Shown: positions 25,194 to 35,552 of the stretch, in pieces
Layout: each line of letters starts with the position of its first letter
How positions within the stretch are numbered: position 1 is the stretch's first letter
Source: Nitrospiraceae bacterium UBA2600
GTDB taxonomy: Bacteria > Nitrospirota > Thermodesulfovibrionia > Thermodesulfovibrionales > Thermodesulfovibrionaceae
Direction of reading: 5' to 3'
DNA: 64,000 nt
NCBI GenBank assembly: GCA_002339325.1
Contig: DDKK01000024.1
Span: 26,613-90,612 of the forward strand
The notes under the pieces: generated by a model
Seen by the model: the letters and a program-made list of their open reading frames with translations, nothing else
Database searches by the model: none
What the model was told of the DNA's origin: nothing
Program-made: the position numbers and the translations under genes

Positions 25194-26293
25194 TACGATT
25201 TCCTCCTAATTAGCGATTCTCCAATTTCTATAATTCTCTCTGCTGCATTTGCCTTTCCAAAAGCGACAGAGGCCAATTCCATCTCTCTTTTAATCTCAGG
25301 AGACGAAAGGATTTTGATTATCTTTTTTGAAATGACCTCGCCATTGAGTTCCCTGTCAACAATCATCTCGCAAGCTCCCCGACTTAAAAGTCTTCTGGCA
25401 TTTATTTCTTGATGGTTGTATGCGGCAAAGGGGTAAGGAATAAGAATGGAAGCTTTACCGAGCGATGTAATCTCTGCAACAGTTGAAGCTCCTGCTCTAC
25501 AAATAACTAAATCGGCAGCAGCATAAGCTTCCGCCATTTCATAAATAAAAGGTAAAACCGTGGCCTTAAAAGCAAAATTTTGATACTCCCTTGCAACCCA
25601 GCTATAATCAGCCTCTCCAGTTTGGTGGATTATCTGAATTCTATCTTTCAACGGAATTAGATAAGACAGTCCCTCTGTAATTGATTTATTTATCTTTCTT
25701 GCTCCCAAGCTTCCACCAAAGATGAGAACAGTCATCCTTCCCTCTTCAAGACCGAAAAGCTCAATTGCTCTCTCTCTGCTGCCCAATAAAATCTCCTTTC
25801 TTATGGGCGTTCCAGTAAGATAAACTTTTTCCTTCGGAAAATAATCTATAGTTTCTGGATAGGTAATGGCAATGGCATCAACAAATTTGCCCAAAATTTT
25901 ATTTGCCAGGCCTGGAACGGTGTTCTGCTCAAGAATTACTGTTGGAATTTTACTCAATGACGCAGTAAAAACCATCGGCAGAGAGGCATATCCACCAACG
26001 CCATAAACAATGTCAGGAGGAAAACTCTTTATTATACTCCTGCACTCCCCAATTGATTGAAGCAGTTTCATCAGAGATTTTGATTTTTCCGTAATTGATT
26101 TTCCCACGAAACCCCTTGCAGAGATAAACCTCAGTTCATATCCAAGTTTTGGTATCACCTTTGCCTCAAGACCCCTTTCTGTACCGATAAAAATAATCTT
26201 TGTTGAGGGACTTCTGGCGAGTATACTCGATGCCAGTGCTACTCCGGGGAATAAATGTCCTCCTGTTCCACCACCGGCAATTATAACTTTCAT
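25193..26293 (-). CDS. murG: Undecaprenyl-PP-MurNAc-pentapeptide GlcNAc transferase
   Basis: This 366-residue GT-B enzyme makes lipid II at the inner face of the membrane. GGGTGGHLFPGVALA is the N-terminal glycine-rich motif, EQNTVPGLANK binds lipid I, and CRAGASTVAEI with PYPFAAYNHQ binds UDP-GlcNAc. Its start overlaps the ftsW stop by 4 bases. Confidence 0.97.
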   Translation of the reverse strand: MKVIIAGGGTGGHLFPGVALASSILARSPSTKIIFIGTERGLEAKVIPKLGYELRFISARGFVGKSITEKSKSLMKLLQSIGECRSIIKSFPPDIVYGVGGYASLPMVFTASLSKIPTVILEQNTVPGLANKILGKFVDAIAITYPETIDYFPKEKVYLTGTPIRKEILLGSRERAIELFGLEEGRMTVLIFGGSLGARKINKSITEGLSYLIPLKDRIQIIHQTGEADYSWVAREYQNFAFKATVLPFIYEMAEAYAAADLVICRAGASTVAEITSLGKASILIPYPFAAYNHQEINARRLLSRGACEMIVDRELNGEVISKKIIKILSSPEIKREMELASVAFGKANAAERIIEIGESLIRRKS

Positions 26294-27468
26294 TTATAAC
26301 TTCTCCACCTGTAGTATTTACGGACGTTTTTGGGCTTTAAATTTTGTGAAATTATAGGAGTTTCAATGGAAGCATTATCTTTGTTTCTTGAGAGATTGAG
26401 CAAAACACCAATAGCAATCATGCTGACCACAAGCGAAGAGCCTCCATAACTTATAAATGGCAGAGGAAGGCCTTTTGTTGGAGCAAGGCCTGTAACAACG
26501 GCGAAGTTTATAAGCGCCTGCATCGATATCATAACGGTAATTCCTGCAGCAAGTAAATATTGAAAAGCTTCAGTTTGAGATGTGGCAATTTTGAAACCTC
26601 TTAGTGAGAGAACAAAAAAGAGAATAACTACGACGCAAGCTCCAATAAATCCCATCTCTTCACCAATATGAGCAAATATAAAGTCCGTGTGAATTTCGGG
26701 AAGATAGGCAAGTTTTTGTTTACCCTCTCCCAGTCCTTGTCCTGTAAGTCCTCCACTGCCAAGAGCAATAAGAGATTGAACAAGCTGAAATCCACTTCCT
26801 TGGGGGTCTGCCCAGGGATTAAGAAAGGAAGTTATTCTTTTCCATCTGTAAGGCTCTTTTGCAAGATAGAATATAACCGGTAGAGCTAACAAAAAGGAAG
26901 CACCAAGATATCTGAGATTTATTCCTGCAAGAAAAAGCATCATAAAAGTAATTATGCCTAAACTCATGGCTGCGCCAAAATCTGGCTGCTTTAGAAAAAT
27001 TAACTGAAATAAGGCCATTAATCCGACGGGTACTGCAAAGTGTGAGATTTTATCCTTGTCATAGCCTGGACGACTTAAATACCAAGCAAGAAAAAACACT
27101 ATTGAAAGCTTAACCAGTTCAGAAGGCTGAAACACACTCGGCCATAGCCTTAACCACCTTCTTGCCCCTCCAGCGCTAACTCCCAGAGGAGAAAAAACAA
27201 GTATTAGCAAAACAAAAGAAAGCAACAAAAGGGGAAATACGAGACCTTTTAGTTTATTCTTGGAGAGAAAAGTAAACACGACCATAAAACAAAAGCCAAT
27301 TAATAGAGTGAATAGCTGTTTTTTTAAATAAATCAAGCCTCCCTTGTCTGCATATTTTGCTTTGACAGAAGCCAACACAGAGGTAGAGCTGTAAACTGCA
27401 ATGAGTCCTATAGCAATAAGGGCTATCACTACTATTATCAAAGTTCTGTCAAAAGTTCTCACTGTCAT
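26290..27468 (-). CDS. ftsW: Peptidoglycan polymerase/lipid II carrier FtsW
   Basis: This 392-residue SEDS-family membrane protein has about ten membrane segments. It contains RRWLRLWPSVFQPSELVKLS and the loop FIGACVV. The late motif GLAPTKGLPLPFISYGGSS is diagnostic of the family. FtsW polymerises septal glycan with FtsI. It overlaps murD by 4 bases. RodA is less likely because of the dcw setting. Confidence 0.96.
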   Translation of the reverse strand: MTVRTFDRTLIIVVIALIAIGLIAVYSSTSVLASVKAKYADKGGLIYLKKQLFTLLIGFCFMVVFTFLSKNKLKGLVFPLLLLSFVLLILVFSPLGVSAGGARRWLRLWPSVFQPSELVKLSIVFFLAWYLSRPGYDKDKISHFAVPVGLMALFQLIFLKQPDFGAAMSLGIITFMMLFLAGINLRYLGASFLLALPVIFYLAKEPYRWKRITSFLNPWADPQGSGFQLVQSLIALGSGGLTGQGLGEGKQKLAYLPEIHTDFIFAHIGEEMGFIGACVVVILFFVLSLRGFKIATSQTEAFQYLLAAGITVMISMQALINFAVVTGLAPTKGLPLPFISYGGSSLVVSMIAIGVLLNLSRNKDNASIETPIISQNLKPKNVRKYYRWRSYK

Positions 27469-28913
27469 AGAGATTTAACTATCTCCTTAAACACATCTCC
27501 TCTGTGCTCAAAATTTCTAAACATATCAAAACTTGCACAGCCTGGTGAAAGCAATACAACATCGCCTCTTTCTGCAATTTCCTTTGCTTTATAAATAGCA
27601 GCCTTCATATCTTTTTCAAAGTAATGGGGCACAAGGTCTCCCAGGGAATTTGCAATTTTCTGGCTTGCCTCTCCTATCAATATGAGAGCTTTGACCTTTT
27701 GTTTAACAATTTCCCTGAGAGCATTAAAATCCCCTTCTTTATCTTTGCCTCCAGCAATTAATATTACATTTTTTGCAAAACTTTCGAGGGATTTTGAAAC
27801 AGCATCAACATTTGTTCCCTTTGAATCATTAATATAGGCAACACCATTAATTTCTCTGACAAACTCCATCCGGTGAGGAAGCCCCGGGAATTCCTCTACC
27901 ACCTCTTGAATGCTTTGTGCCCTACACCCTGCAGAGAAAGCAAGAAGTGAAGCAGCCATTATGTTTTCTATATTGTGAACACCTTTTATTCTGAAAGAAT
28001 CTATAATTAATTTTGCCTTCTCCATCTCTTCCCTGACAGCCTCATCAATATCCTCTCTTGCATTGAATCTTACAGCTCCTCCATCGACAAAGGCACCGTA
28101 TACCCGTTGAAATCTGCTGAAGTATAAAATATGTGGAATTTTACCTCTTTTCAAATAGACATCTCTCAGCTTTTCAATGGCATGGAGAGTATTTTTATCA
28201 TCCATGTTCAAAACGAGAAAATCCTCTCCTGACTGATTTTGAAATATCCTTGCCTTAGCATCAATGTATTCCTTCATCCCCGAATATCTGTCCATATGGT
28301 CGGGCGTAATGTTTAATATGGCAGCAGAATTTGCCTTAAAATTCCTAATTCCTTCAAGCTGGAAACTTGAAAGCTCTAAGACAAGATACTGAGGTGCAAT
28401 TTCATTGGTAAGAATTTGATAAACAACATCTGCCATAGGCAAACCTATGTTTCCAGCAAGAGCCACAGCCTTGCCATCTTTTTTTAGAAATTCATAGGTT
28501 AGAGTTGAGGTCGTAGACTTGCCGTTTGAACCAGTAATGCCTATTATCTTTATTTCAGGGTTTATGATATTTAGTATCTCCCAACTTAATTCTATCTCCC
28601 CTACTACAGGCAAACCTTTGTAAAGCGCAGAGACAAGTGAAGGAGTGCTAAGGGGTACGCCAGGACTTACAACAACCATTTCTGCCTCTTCAAATGCCTC
28701 TGGAGGATGTCCTCCACTAAATACTTTTATTATATTGTCTGAAAAAGAAGAAGCATCCCTTAAGATGTCTTCTTCGGGCTTTGTATCATTCAGAATTAAT
28801 TTTGCTCCTAAAGATGACAACAATCTACCCAATGATATTCCGCTTTTCCCAACTCCAACAATTGCTATCTTTTTTTCAGCTAAATCAGATAGACTGTGAA
28901 TTAATCTTTGCAT
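27465..28913 (-). CDS. murD: UDP-N-acetylmuramoylalanine--D-glutamate ligase
   Basis: This 482-residue ligase adds D-Glu. AIVGVGKSGISLGRLL is the N-terminal Rossmann part and GITGSNGKSTTSTL the ATP P-loop at about residues 125-138. The later ILNITPDHMDRY and YINDSKGTNVDA are family motifs. I chose the ATG at 28913, which has AGAGGT 5 bases upstream. A frame start at 28964 would add 17 non-conserved residues. The start lies inside the 3' end of the carboxypeptidase gene (29-base overlap). Confidence 0.96.
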   Translation of the reverse strand: MQRLIHSLSDLAEKKIAIVGVGKSGISLGRLLSSLGAKLILNDTKPEEDILRDASSFSDNIIKVFSGGHPPEAFEEAEMVVVSPGVPLSTPSLVSALYKGLPVVGEIELSWEILNIINPEIKIIGITGSNGKSTTSTLTYEFLKKDGKAVALAGNIGLPMADVVYQILTNEIAPQYLVLELSSFQLEGIRNFKANSAAILNITPDHMDRYSGMKEYIDAKARIFQNQSGEDFLVLNMDDKNTLHAIEKLRDVYLKRGKIPHILYFSRFQRVYGAFVDGGAVRFNAREDIDEAVREEMEKAKLIIDSFRIKGVHNIENIMAASLLAFSAGCRAQSIQEVVEEFPGLPHRMEFVREINGVAYINDSKGTNVDAVSKSLESFAKNVILIAGGKDKEGDFNALREIVKQKVKALILIGEASQKIANSLGDLVPHYFEKDMKAAIYKAKEIAERGDVVLLSPGCASFDMFRNFEHRGDVFKEIVKSL

Positions 28914-29919
28914 TGTTACCTCTTGTCTGTGTAGATTTTTTATTGGGAGACCTCTTAACTGCATGCTGCTTCTTGGAAGACTTATTCTTTGTGCTGATAA
29001 CTTTTTTTCTACTTTCAGCAGGCTTTGACTTTTTATATGAAGCCTTTATAATATTTTTTTCTGATGTAAAATGGACGAAAGGTTCATTTTTTCCTGACAG
29101 AATATCCTCTGCCTTGGTAAGAAGAATTTTTGTCTCTTTCCATAGTTTCTCTCTGTTTGAGACACCGAGTATTGCCGTGTATACAAGTCTGTTGTCTATA
29201 GTAGTAGCACTTACAAAACAGTGCCTTGCCCTGCTTGTATAACCTGTTTTCCCTCCTATCATGCCATCCTCAACCCACAGAAGTTGATTTGTATTCTGAA
29301 TGAAATGTTCTTTTCCATCTTCAGAGCGAACAAGGCAGACTCGTGTATGAATTGCCTCTTTTATTAGGGGATATGACAAAGCCTTAGACATTATTTTGGT
29401 AAGGTCAAAAACAGTAGTATACTGTTCCTTACCTGGAAGTCCTGAAGCATTGGCAAATTTAGTATCCTTAGCACCTATCTGTTTTACCTTTTCGTTCATA
29501 AGTTTTACAAAAGCCTCTTCAGACCCGGAAACTGCCTCAGCAAGAGCAACAGCAGCAGAATTAACTGACCTCATCAATGCAAGATAAATCAAGTCATGCA
29601 CCGTATAAGTCTCTCCTTCTTTTAACTTAGGTTCTACGCTGTGAGTTTTGGCAGCCCTTTCTGAGATTGTTACTTTCTGCTGCGGTGAAAGTCTATCAAG
29701 AGCAACCATTGTAGTGACAAGTTTTGTAGTGCTTGCTGGAGGAAGCTTAAGGTGAGGATTTTTTCCATAAAGTATCTTGCCCGTCTGGGCATCTACTGCA
29801 ACAGCAGAGGGAGCATCAATTGTATCTGCTACGGCAGATGATATGAAAAAAAACAGGGAAAAACACAACAAAACCCCTACAACACCCTTCATCCTCAAGC
29901 CTTCAATTTTCTTTCTCAT
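28885..29919 (-). CDS. dacA: D-alanyl-D-alanine carboxypeptidase (PBP5/6-like)
   Basis: This 344-residue S11 peptidase trims stem peptides in the periplasm. A signal peptide covers about residues 1-31. Catalytic Ser63-x-x-Lys66 is followed by Ser118-Val-Asn120 and Lys224-Thr-Gly226. After about residue 285 the C-terminus is a Lys/Ser/Arg-rich tail, not the amphipathic anchor of E. coli PBP5. It lies inside the dcw operon between mraY and murD, which is not the classical order, so it is probably expressed with division genes. The symbol is by family. Confidence 0.9.
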   Translation of the reverse strand: MRKKIEGLRMKGVVGVLLCFSLFFFISSAVADTIDAPSAVAVDAQTGKILYGKNPHLKLPPASTTKLVTTMVALDRLSPQQKVTISERAAKTHSVEPKLKEGETYTVHDLIYLALMRSVNSAAVALAEAVSGSEEAFVKLMNEKVKQIGAKDTKFANASGLPGKEQYTTVFDLTKIMSKALSYPLIKEAIHTRVCLVRSEDGKEHFIQNTNQLLWVEDGMIGGKTGYTSRARHCFVSATTIDNRLVYTAILGVSNREKLWKETKILLTKAEDILSGKNEPFVHFTSEKNIIKASYKKSKPAESRKKVISTKNKSSKKQHAVKRSPNKKSTQTRGNNAKINSQSI

Positions 29920-29923
29920 ACTT

Positions 29924-31009
29924 TCACCTCAGTTTTAAAGTTAAAAGACTTAAAAGTGCAAGAATTATACCTATTATCCAGAACCGCACTATAACCTTTG
30001 GTTCTGGCCATTTTTTAAGTTCAAAATGATGATGTAGAGGTGCCATTCGGAAAATCCTTTTTCCACCCGTTAATTTAAAGTAACCCACCTGTAAAATCAC
30101 AGAAAGAGCCTCTACTACAAAAATACCGCCCACAAGGGCAAGAACTATTTCGTGTTTAGTTATAACAGCCAGAGTTCCAAGAGCTCCGCCAAGACTTAAA
30201 GAACCTACATCCCCCATAAAAACCTCGGCAGGATAGGCATTATACCATAAAAATCCCAGACATGCTCCAAGCATGGCTCCACAAAACACAGCAAGTTCAC
30301 TGGTGCCAGGTATGTATAAAACATAAAGATACTTGGCAAAAACTGCATGGCCTGAAACATAAAGAAGCACCGCATTTACAATAGAAGCTATACCCACAAG
30401 ACCAACTGCCAGTCCATCCATACCATCGGTTAGATTTACAGCATTAGAAGAACCAACGATAACAAAAATAGCAAAAGGTAGATAAAAAAGCCCCAAATCA
30501 ATCAACCACTGTTTAAAAAAAGGAATACTTAAGACCGTTGTATAGGGGTCTTTAGGATTGAAATAAAGAAAAAGCGTAACCGAAGTGGCTAAAGCCAATT
30601 GAGCTAAGAGTTTGTATCTTCCAGGAAGACCTTTATAGTTTTTTCTTGATACTTTTAGATAATCATCTAAAAAACCTATCGCTCCAAAGCCGAGAAAGCT
30701 TAACGTAATTATCAAAAGATAGTGATTACTTAAGTTACCCCAAAGCAGCATAGATACTAAAACAGAAGCAATTATTATAATTCCTCCCATAGTAGGAGTG
30801 CCTTCTTTTTTTAGGTGGCTTTTTGGTCCATCGTCTCTTATATGCTGAGTAAGGCTTAGGCTTTTCAGCCATCTTATACAGGCAGGAGCTATTAGAAAAG
30901 TAAAGGCAAAAGAAGTCAGTATTGCAAGTATAGTTCTGAAAGTAATGTATCGGAAAACATTAAAAATAGAAAACTGGTCACTCAGACTATACAGTAACTC
31001 ATATATCAT
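29924..31009 (-). CDS. mraY: Phospho-MurNAc-pentapeptide transferase
   Basis: This 361-residue membrane enzyme with about ten segments makes lipid I. DDGPKSHLKKEGTPTMGG is the first signature, NAVNLTDGMDGLA carries the catalytic Asp residues, and APLHHHFEL ends the family signature. Its start overlaps murF by 11 bases. Confidence 0.97.
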   Translation of the reverse strand: MIYELLYSLSDQFSIFNVFRYITFRTILAILTSFAFTFLIAPACIRWLKSLSLTQHIRDDGPKSHLKKEGTPTMGGIIIIASVLVSMLLWGNLSNHYLLIITLSFLGFGAIGFLDDYLKVSRKNYKGLPGRYKLLAQLALATSVTLFLYFNPKDPYTTVLSIPFFKQWLIDLGLFYLPFAIFVIVGSSNAVNLTDGMDGLAVGLVGIASIVNAVLLYVSGHAVFAKYLYVLYIPGTSELAVFCGAMLGACLGFLWYNAYPAEVFMGDVGSLSLGGALGTLAVITKHEIVLALVGGIFVVEALSVILQVGYFKLTGGKRIFRMAPLHHHFELKKWPEPKVIVRFWIIGIILALLSLLTLKLR

Positions 31010-32345
31010 TTTTTTGTCCTTTCATTAAAATTTCTAAAATTTTCTCCATTCTAACTGCCCTTGAACCTTTAATGAGAACCACTTCATTACCCTTTAGATT
31101 TTCCCGAAGAAAATTACCGGCCTCTTCTGCATTAGCAAAAACGTGTCCATCCACATATCTTAATGCATTTCCAATGAACTTTCCCACTCCGATAAATTGC
31201 TCTATTTTAAGTTCTCTTAACCAGAGACCTATCTCCTCATGAGCTTTTTCAGTATAATCACCCAGTTCAAGCATGTCTCCCAGAACAGCCACAGCTCTTC
31301 TATCTTTCTTCCTTCTGCTAAGCTCCAAAAGAGCAGCTCTTACAGAAGAGGGATTAGCATTATAGGCATCAAAAAAAATCTCCCTGCCATCTATCTTAAA
31401 AATTTCTCCTCTCATCTTTACAGGTTCAAAATTTTTCAATGCCTCTCCTATCATACATTTAGAAATTCCCAAATGCACTGCCATAGCACAAGCAGCGATT
31501 ATGTTATAAAGGTTATGTAAACCTATAAGATTTGTCTTTAACGGAAAGCTTGCAAGATTAGAATTGAAAACAAACTCAGTTCCATCTTCATGAAACTCTA
31601 TCTCATCTGCATAGTAATCAAATTCATGTTTTAAACCAAAGGTTATTATCTGTCCTTGCCAGTTCTCTAAACCTTCCATCAAAAAGTTGTCGTCTCCATT
31701 TGCAAATACTGTTTTAACGTATTGAAGAACTTCTAACTCCCCTTCTCTTACTCCCTCAAGACTACCAAAACCTTCAAGATGTTCATATCCTATGTTAGTT
31801 ATTACGGCATATTGGGGATAGACTATTTCACATAGTTCTTTTATATCACCCTTCCTGTTTGTGCCAAGTTCCAAAACCATTATCTCGGTGTTTTCTCTGT
31901 ATTTGCTTAAACTGAGAGGCACCCCTATGTTGTTATTTAAATTTCCCTCTGTTTTTAAAATGTTATACTTTTTTCCGAGAAAAGCCGATATTAGTTCTTT
32001 TGTTGTCGTTTTTCCATTGCTACCTAATACAGCAATTACAGAGCCTTTAAATTTTGCTCTGATGTATCTACCAAGAGACTTTAGTGCCTCAGAGGTATCT
32101 TGCACTCTCACTACTGTCTTTCCAGAAAAATCTATATCAACAGCCTTTGAAATAACCGCTCCAGCAGATTTGCTCAAAGCTTCGCCTACAAACTCATGAC
32201 CGTCTCTTTTTGTTCCCTTAAGAGCAAAAAAAATATCACCACTTCCAATAGTTCTTGTGTCAATAGAAGCAGAGCTGAAGACTTCATCTCCTTTTGAAAC
32301 TATCCGTCCTCCCGTAGCATTTACTAAGTCTTCAAGAGTAAACAT
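30999..32345 (-). CDS. murF: UDP-MurNAc-tripeptide D-alanyl-D-alanine ligase
   Basis: This 448-residue ligase adds D-Ala-D-Ala to the UDP-MurNAc tripeptide. GSNGKTTTK is the ATP loop (about residues 108-116). GTNRKGDI, NIGYEHLEGFGS and DAYNANPSS are MurF motifs. It lies 2 bases after murE and overlaps mraY. Confidence 0.97.
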   Translation of the reverse strand: MFTLEDLVNATGGRIVSKGDEVFSSASIDTRTIGSGDIFFALKGTKRDGHEFVGEALSKSAGAVISKAVDIDFSGKTVVRVQDTSEALKSLGRYIRAKFKGSVIAVLGSNGKTTTKELISAFLGKKYNILKTEGNLNNNIGVPLSLSKYRENTEIMVLELGTNRKGDIKELCEIVYPQYAVITNIGYEHLEGFGSLEGVREGELEVLQYVKTVFANGDDNFLMEGLENWQGQIITFGLKHEFDYYADEIEFHEDGTEFVFNSNLASFPLKTNLIGLHNLYNIIAACAMAVHLGISKCMIGEALKNFEPVKMRGEIFKIDGREIFFDAYNANPSSVRAALLELSRRKKDRRAVAVLGDMLELGDYTEKAHEEIGLWLRELKIEQFIGVGKFIGNALRYVDGHVFANAEEAGNFLRENLKGNEVVLIKGSRAVRMEKILEILMKGQKNDI

Positions 32346-32347
32346 TT

Positions 32348-33826
32348 TTAGCCCTTCAATTCTCTTAAGATTTTTCTTAAAACCTCTCTATCATCAAAGG
32401 GGATCCTTTTCCCTTCAATTTCCTGATAATCCTCATGCCCCTTTCCTGCAACTATAAGTATGTCACCACTTTCGCACATTTCTACTGCAACCTTTAAAGC
32501 ATCCTCTCTATTTGTTACGACCATATAATTGTTCCGCATTATACCTTCCTCAATCTCTCTAATTATCTCTCTGGGTTTTTCCCATCTTGGATTGTCTGAA
32601 GTAACGATTACAAAGTCGCTCAAATCTGAAGCGATTTTGCCCATCTGAGGCCTTTTACCTCTGTCACGGTTTCCACCACATCCAAAAACAGTTATTATTC
32701 TTCCTGTCTGTCCTATTTCTTCCCTCAGTTTCACCACACTCTTGAGTAGCCTCTCTAAAGCATCGGGCGTATGGGCATAATCGACAAATACGCTAAAATT
32801 CTGTCCTTCATTGATATTTTCAAATCTTCCATCTGGAGCTTTTGCATTTAAAAGCGATGATTTTATAACATCCATAGGAATTCCGAAACAAAGAGCCACT
32901 GATATAGCACAAAGGGTATTATAGATGTTTGGTATCCCAATTAGCTCTGTCTTTATAGAATGTGTTTTTCCATTTAAAACAAGTTCAATTTCTGTTCCCC
33001 TGAAGGATAGTTTATATTTTTTTACAAATAAATCAGCCTCTCTATTGTGTAAGGAGAAGAGAATTTTGCTTGCCCTAATCTCCCCTGCAAGTCTTTTTCC
33101 GTATTCGTCGTCGATGTTTATGACTGCCTTTCCGTCTTCCTTTAGGAGTTCTGTAAACAATCTTTTTTTGGCAAGAAAATACTCTTCCATGTCTTTGTGA
33201 AAGTCTAAATGATCCCTTGAAAGATTGGTAAATACAGCCACTTCAAATTTAGAATAGTCAACCCTTTTAAGAGATAAAGCGTGGGATGATACTTCCGATA
33301 TAACGTAATCTATTCCCCTTTTTAACATCTCATCAAGCAGAGCCTGAAATTGAAGTGCATCGGGTGTAGTGTGTGGAGCTTTTATTTCTTGTTTGTCTAA
33401 AAGATATCGTATTGTTCCGATTAATCCTGTCTTTTTGCCATATCCATTTAGAATTTCTCTGACTAAATAGGAAGTCGTTGTTTTACCATTTGTGCCCGTA
33501 ATTCCTATAAGATGTAATCTCTGAGAGGGATTGCCATAATAAAGACTGGCTATCCAAGCGAGGGCATCTCGGGAATCTTCAACTCCTATCCAAGTCAAAT
33601 CATCTCTTCTTGTTGGGCTATATCTGGATTTTTCATACACTATAACAGAAGCACCCTTATTTATGGCTTCATCAATAAACTCATGACCGTCACTGTTTTG
33701 ACCTACAATAGCAACAAAAAGGTCTCCTTCATCTATTTCCTTTGAATTACATTTGACTTTTTTAAAGTCTAAGTCAATTTTCCCAATTATCTCAAAGTCT
33801 GCTCTCACTATATCTATAATGTTCAT
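32348..33826 (-). CDS. murE: UDP-MurNAc-L-Ala-D-Glu--meso-diaminopimelate ligase
   Basis: This 492-residue ligase adds the third stem residue. ITGTNGKTTTS is the ATP loop (about 109-119). DNPR at 411-414 is the diaminopimelate specificity motif, so the peptidoglycan should contain meso-diaminopimelate. It overlaps ftsI by 4 bases. Confidence 0.97.
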   Translation of the reverse strand: MNIIDIVRADFEIIGKIDLDFKKVKCNSKEIDEGDLFVAIVGQNSDGHEFIDEAINKGASVIVYEKSRYSPTRRDDLTWIGVEDSRDALAWIASLYYGNPSQRLHLIGITGTNGKTTTSYLVREILNGYGKKTGLIGTIRYLLDKQEIKAPHTTPDALQFQALLDEMLKRGIDYVISEVSSHALSLKRVDYSKFEVAVFTNLSRDHLDFHKDMEEYFLAKKRLFTELLKEDGKAVINIDDEYGKRLAGEIRASKILFSLHNREADLFVKKYKLSFRGTEIELVLNGKTHSIKTELIGIPNIYNTLCAISVALCFGIPMDVIKSSLLNAKAPDGRFENINEGQNFSVFVDYAHTPDALERLLKSVVKLREEIGQTGRIITVFGCGGNRDRGKRPQMGKIASDLSDFVIVTSDNPRWEKPREIIREIEEGIMRNNYMVVTNREDALKVAVEMCESGDILIVAGKGHEDYQEIEGKRIPFDDREVLRKILRELKG

Positions 33827-35550
33827 CTTGAATTAGCTACCTTTCTGCTTCTTTCAGCATCAAAAGTTACCAAAAGACCCTTGTCCTTTGCATCATCTCT
33901 GGGCACATTAAGATATGCCATTGCCTCATCAGAAATTGCTCTGAAAACCGGGCCAGCCACAACTCCACCATAATGAGCTCCCCTCGGGTCATGAACTACT
34001 ACTATAAGGGCAATTCTTGGATTTTCTGCAGGAATAAATCCTACAAATGAGCTTACATATTTGTCTTTTGAGTATCTTTTCGTTTTAGGGTCATATTTCT
34101 GAGCTGTTCCTGTTTTCCCTGCCACATTATTTCCCTCTACCTTTGCGGTAGTTGCAGTTCCACCTTCTTGTGTAACTTTCTTAAGAATTTCCCTTAGAGT
34201 GTAAGCTGTCTTTTCTGAGACAATTCTCTCTCTGTCAATAACAGCTTTGTAAACTATTTTCCCCTCGGGCGAACGAATTTCAGATACTACGTAGGGTTTC
34301 ACAAGATATCCACCATTAGCAATAGCAGAGTAAGCCCTCAAAATCTGAAGTGCCGTAACTCCTACTTCCTGTCCTATGGGTATTGCTCCCATAGAAGTTC
34401 CAGACCATCTTGATAAAGGCCTCACATAGCCTGAGATTTCTCCAGGAAGGTCTACTCCTGTTTTTTCACCAAAACCAAACTTTTTTATATAGTTGTATAG
34501 CCTTTCTCTACCAAGCATCATTGCTATTTTAATAGTGCCAACGTTTGATGATTTCTGAATGACCTCTTCAAAGGTAAGAACTCCGTGTTTATGGGCATCT
34601 TTTACTTTTTTGCCACCTACTTCTATGTGTCCTAAGGAGCAGTCAAATTTTGTGTTTGTCTTAACAATGCCTTCTTCTAAGGCAGCGGTTGCTGTTACTA
34701 TTTTAAATGTTGAGCCTGGTTCATATAAATCTGTTATAGCCCGATTTCTTATTATAGCAGGATTTTTAAGGGATTTTAAACTATTAGGGTCATAGGTCGG
34801 CCTGTTTGCTAAGGCAAGAATTTCTCCTGTAAAAGGGTCCATCATTATGGCAATAGCAGAGTTGGCCTGCCATTTTTTTACTGTCCAGTCAAGATGTTTC
34901 TCAACAATATACTGTAGGCCTTCATCAATAGTCAAAAATAAATCGCTCCCTTTGATTTCATCTAAATCCCCTTCTGAGAGTTTCTTACCTCTTGCATCTC
35001 TCAATACTGTCTTCGCAGATTTCTGAGCTTTTAAATACCTATCATAGTAGCTTTCAAGTCCTTCAATCCCCTGTTCATCAATATTTACAAAACCTATAAC
35101 GTGGGAAGCAAGAAAGCCTTTTGGATAAAATCTTGCACCTTCGGTTACAAAACCTAATCCTTCTATTTTTAGAGCCTTAATCTGATTCGCCATATGGCTG
35201 TCAATTTTTCTCTCTATCCATATGAATCTCCTGTTCCTGTTAGTGCTATTCTCAAGCAAATGGGCATTCACTTTTACATATGCTTTGAGTTTCTCTATAT
35301 CTTTATAGTCCCTCAAAGCAAGGGGGTCAACAAAAAGAGATTCTTTTTCAAGAGAAACAGCAAGCTCTCTACCTTTTCTGTCATAAATATTTCCCCTTTT
35401 GGGAGTTATCTCCTCTTTCTTAATCTGCTGTATTTTTGCTCTCGCAAAGTAGGTTTCGTGTTCAACAAACATTATAAGAATTAGACGAAAAATAACAATG
35501 GCAAATAAAGCGGTGATTGCCAGCTTCAAAAAAAATAATCGCTTGTGCAT
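33823..35550 (-). CDS. ftsI: Division transpeptidase FtsI (PBP3)
   Basis: This 575-residue class B penicillin-binding protein cross-links septal peptidoglycan. One N-terminal membrane helix (about residues 8-28) is followed by a dimerisation part starting PKRGNIYDRKGRELA. The transpeptidase has Ser280-x-x-Lys283, Ser334-Ser-Asn336 and Lys479-Thr-Gly481. No PASTA domain is present. It lies 2 bases after ftsL. Confidence 0.96.
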   Translation of the reverse strand: MHKRLFFLKLAITALFAIVIFRLILIMFVEHETYFARAKIQQIKKEEITPKRGNIYDRKGRELAVSLEKESLFVDPLALRDYKDIEKLKAYVKVNAHLLENSTNRNRRFIWIERKIDSHMANQIKALKIEGLGFVTEGARFYPKGFLASHVIGFVNIDEQGIEGLESYYDRYLKAQKSAKTVLRDARGKKLSEGDLDEIKGSDLFLTIDEGLQYIVEKHLDWTVKKWQANSAIAIMMDPFTGEILALANRPTYDPNSLKSLKNPAIIRNRAITDLYEPGSTFKIVTATAALEEGIVKTNTKFDCSLGHIEVGGKKVKDAHKHGVLTFEEVIQKSSNVGTIKIAMMLGRERLYNYIKKFGFGEKTGVDLPGEISGYVRPLSRWSGTSMGAIPIGQEVGVTALQILRAYSAIANGGYLVKPYVVSEIRSPEGKIVYKAVIDRERIVSEKTAYTLREILKKVTQEGGTATTAKVEGNNVAGKTGTAQKYDPKTKRYSKDKYVSSFVGFIPAENPRIALIVVVHDPRGAHYGGVVAGPVFRAISDEAMAYLNVPRDDAKDKGLLVTFDAERSRKVANSR

Positions 35551-35552
35551 TG

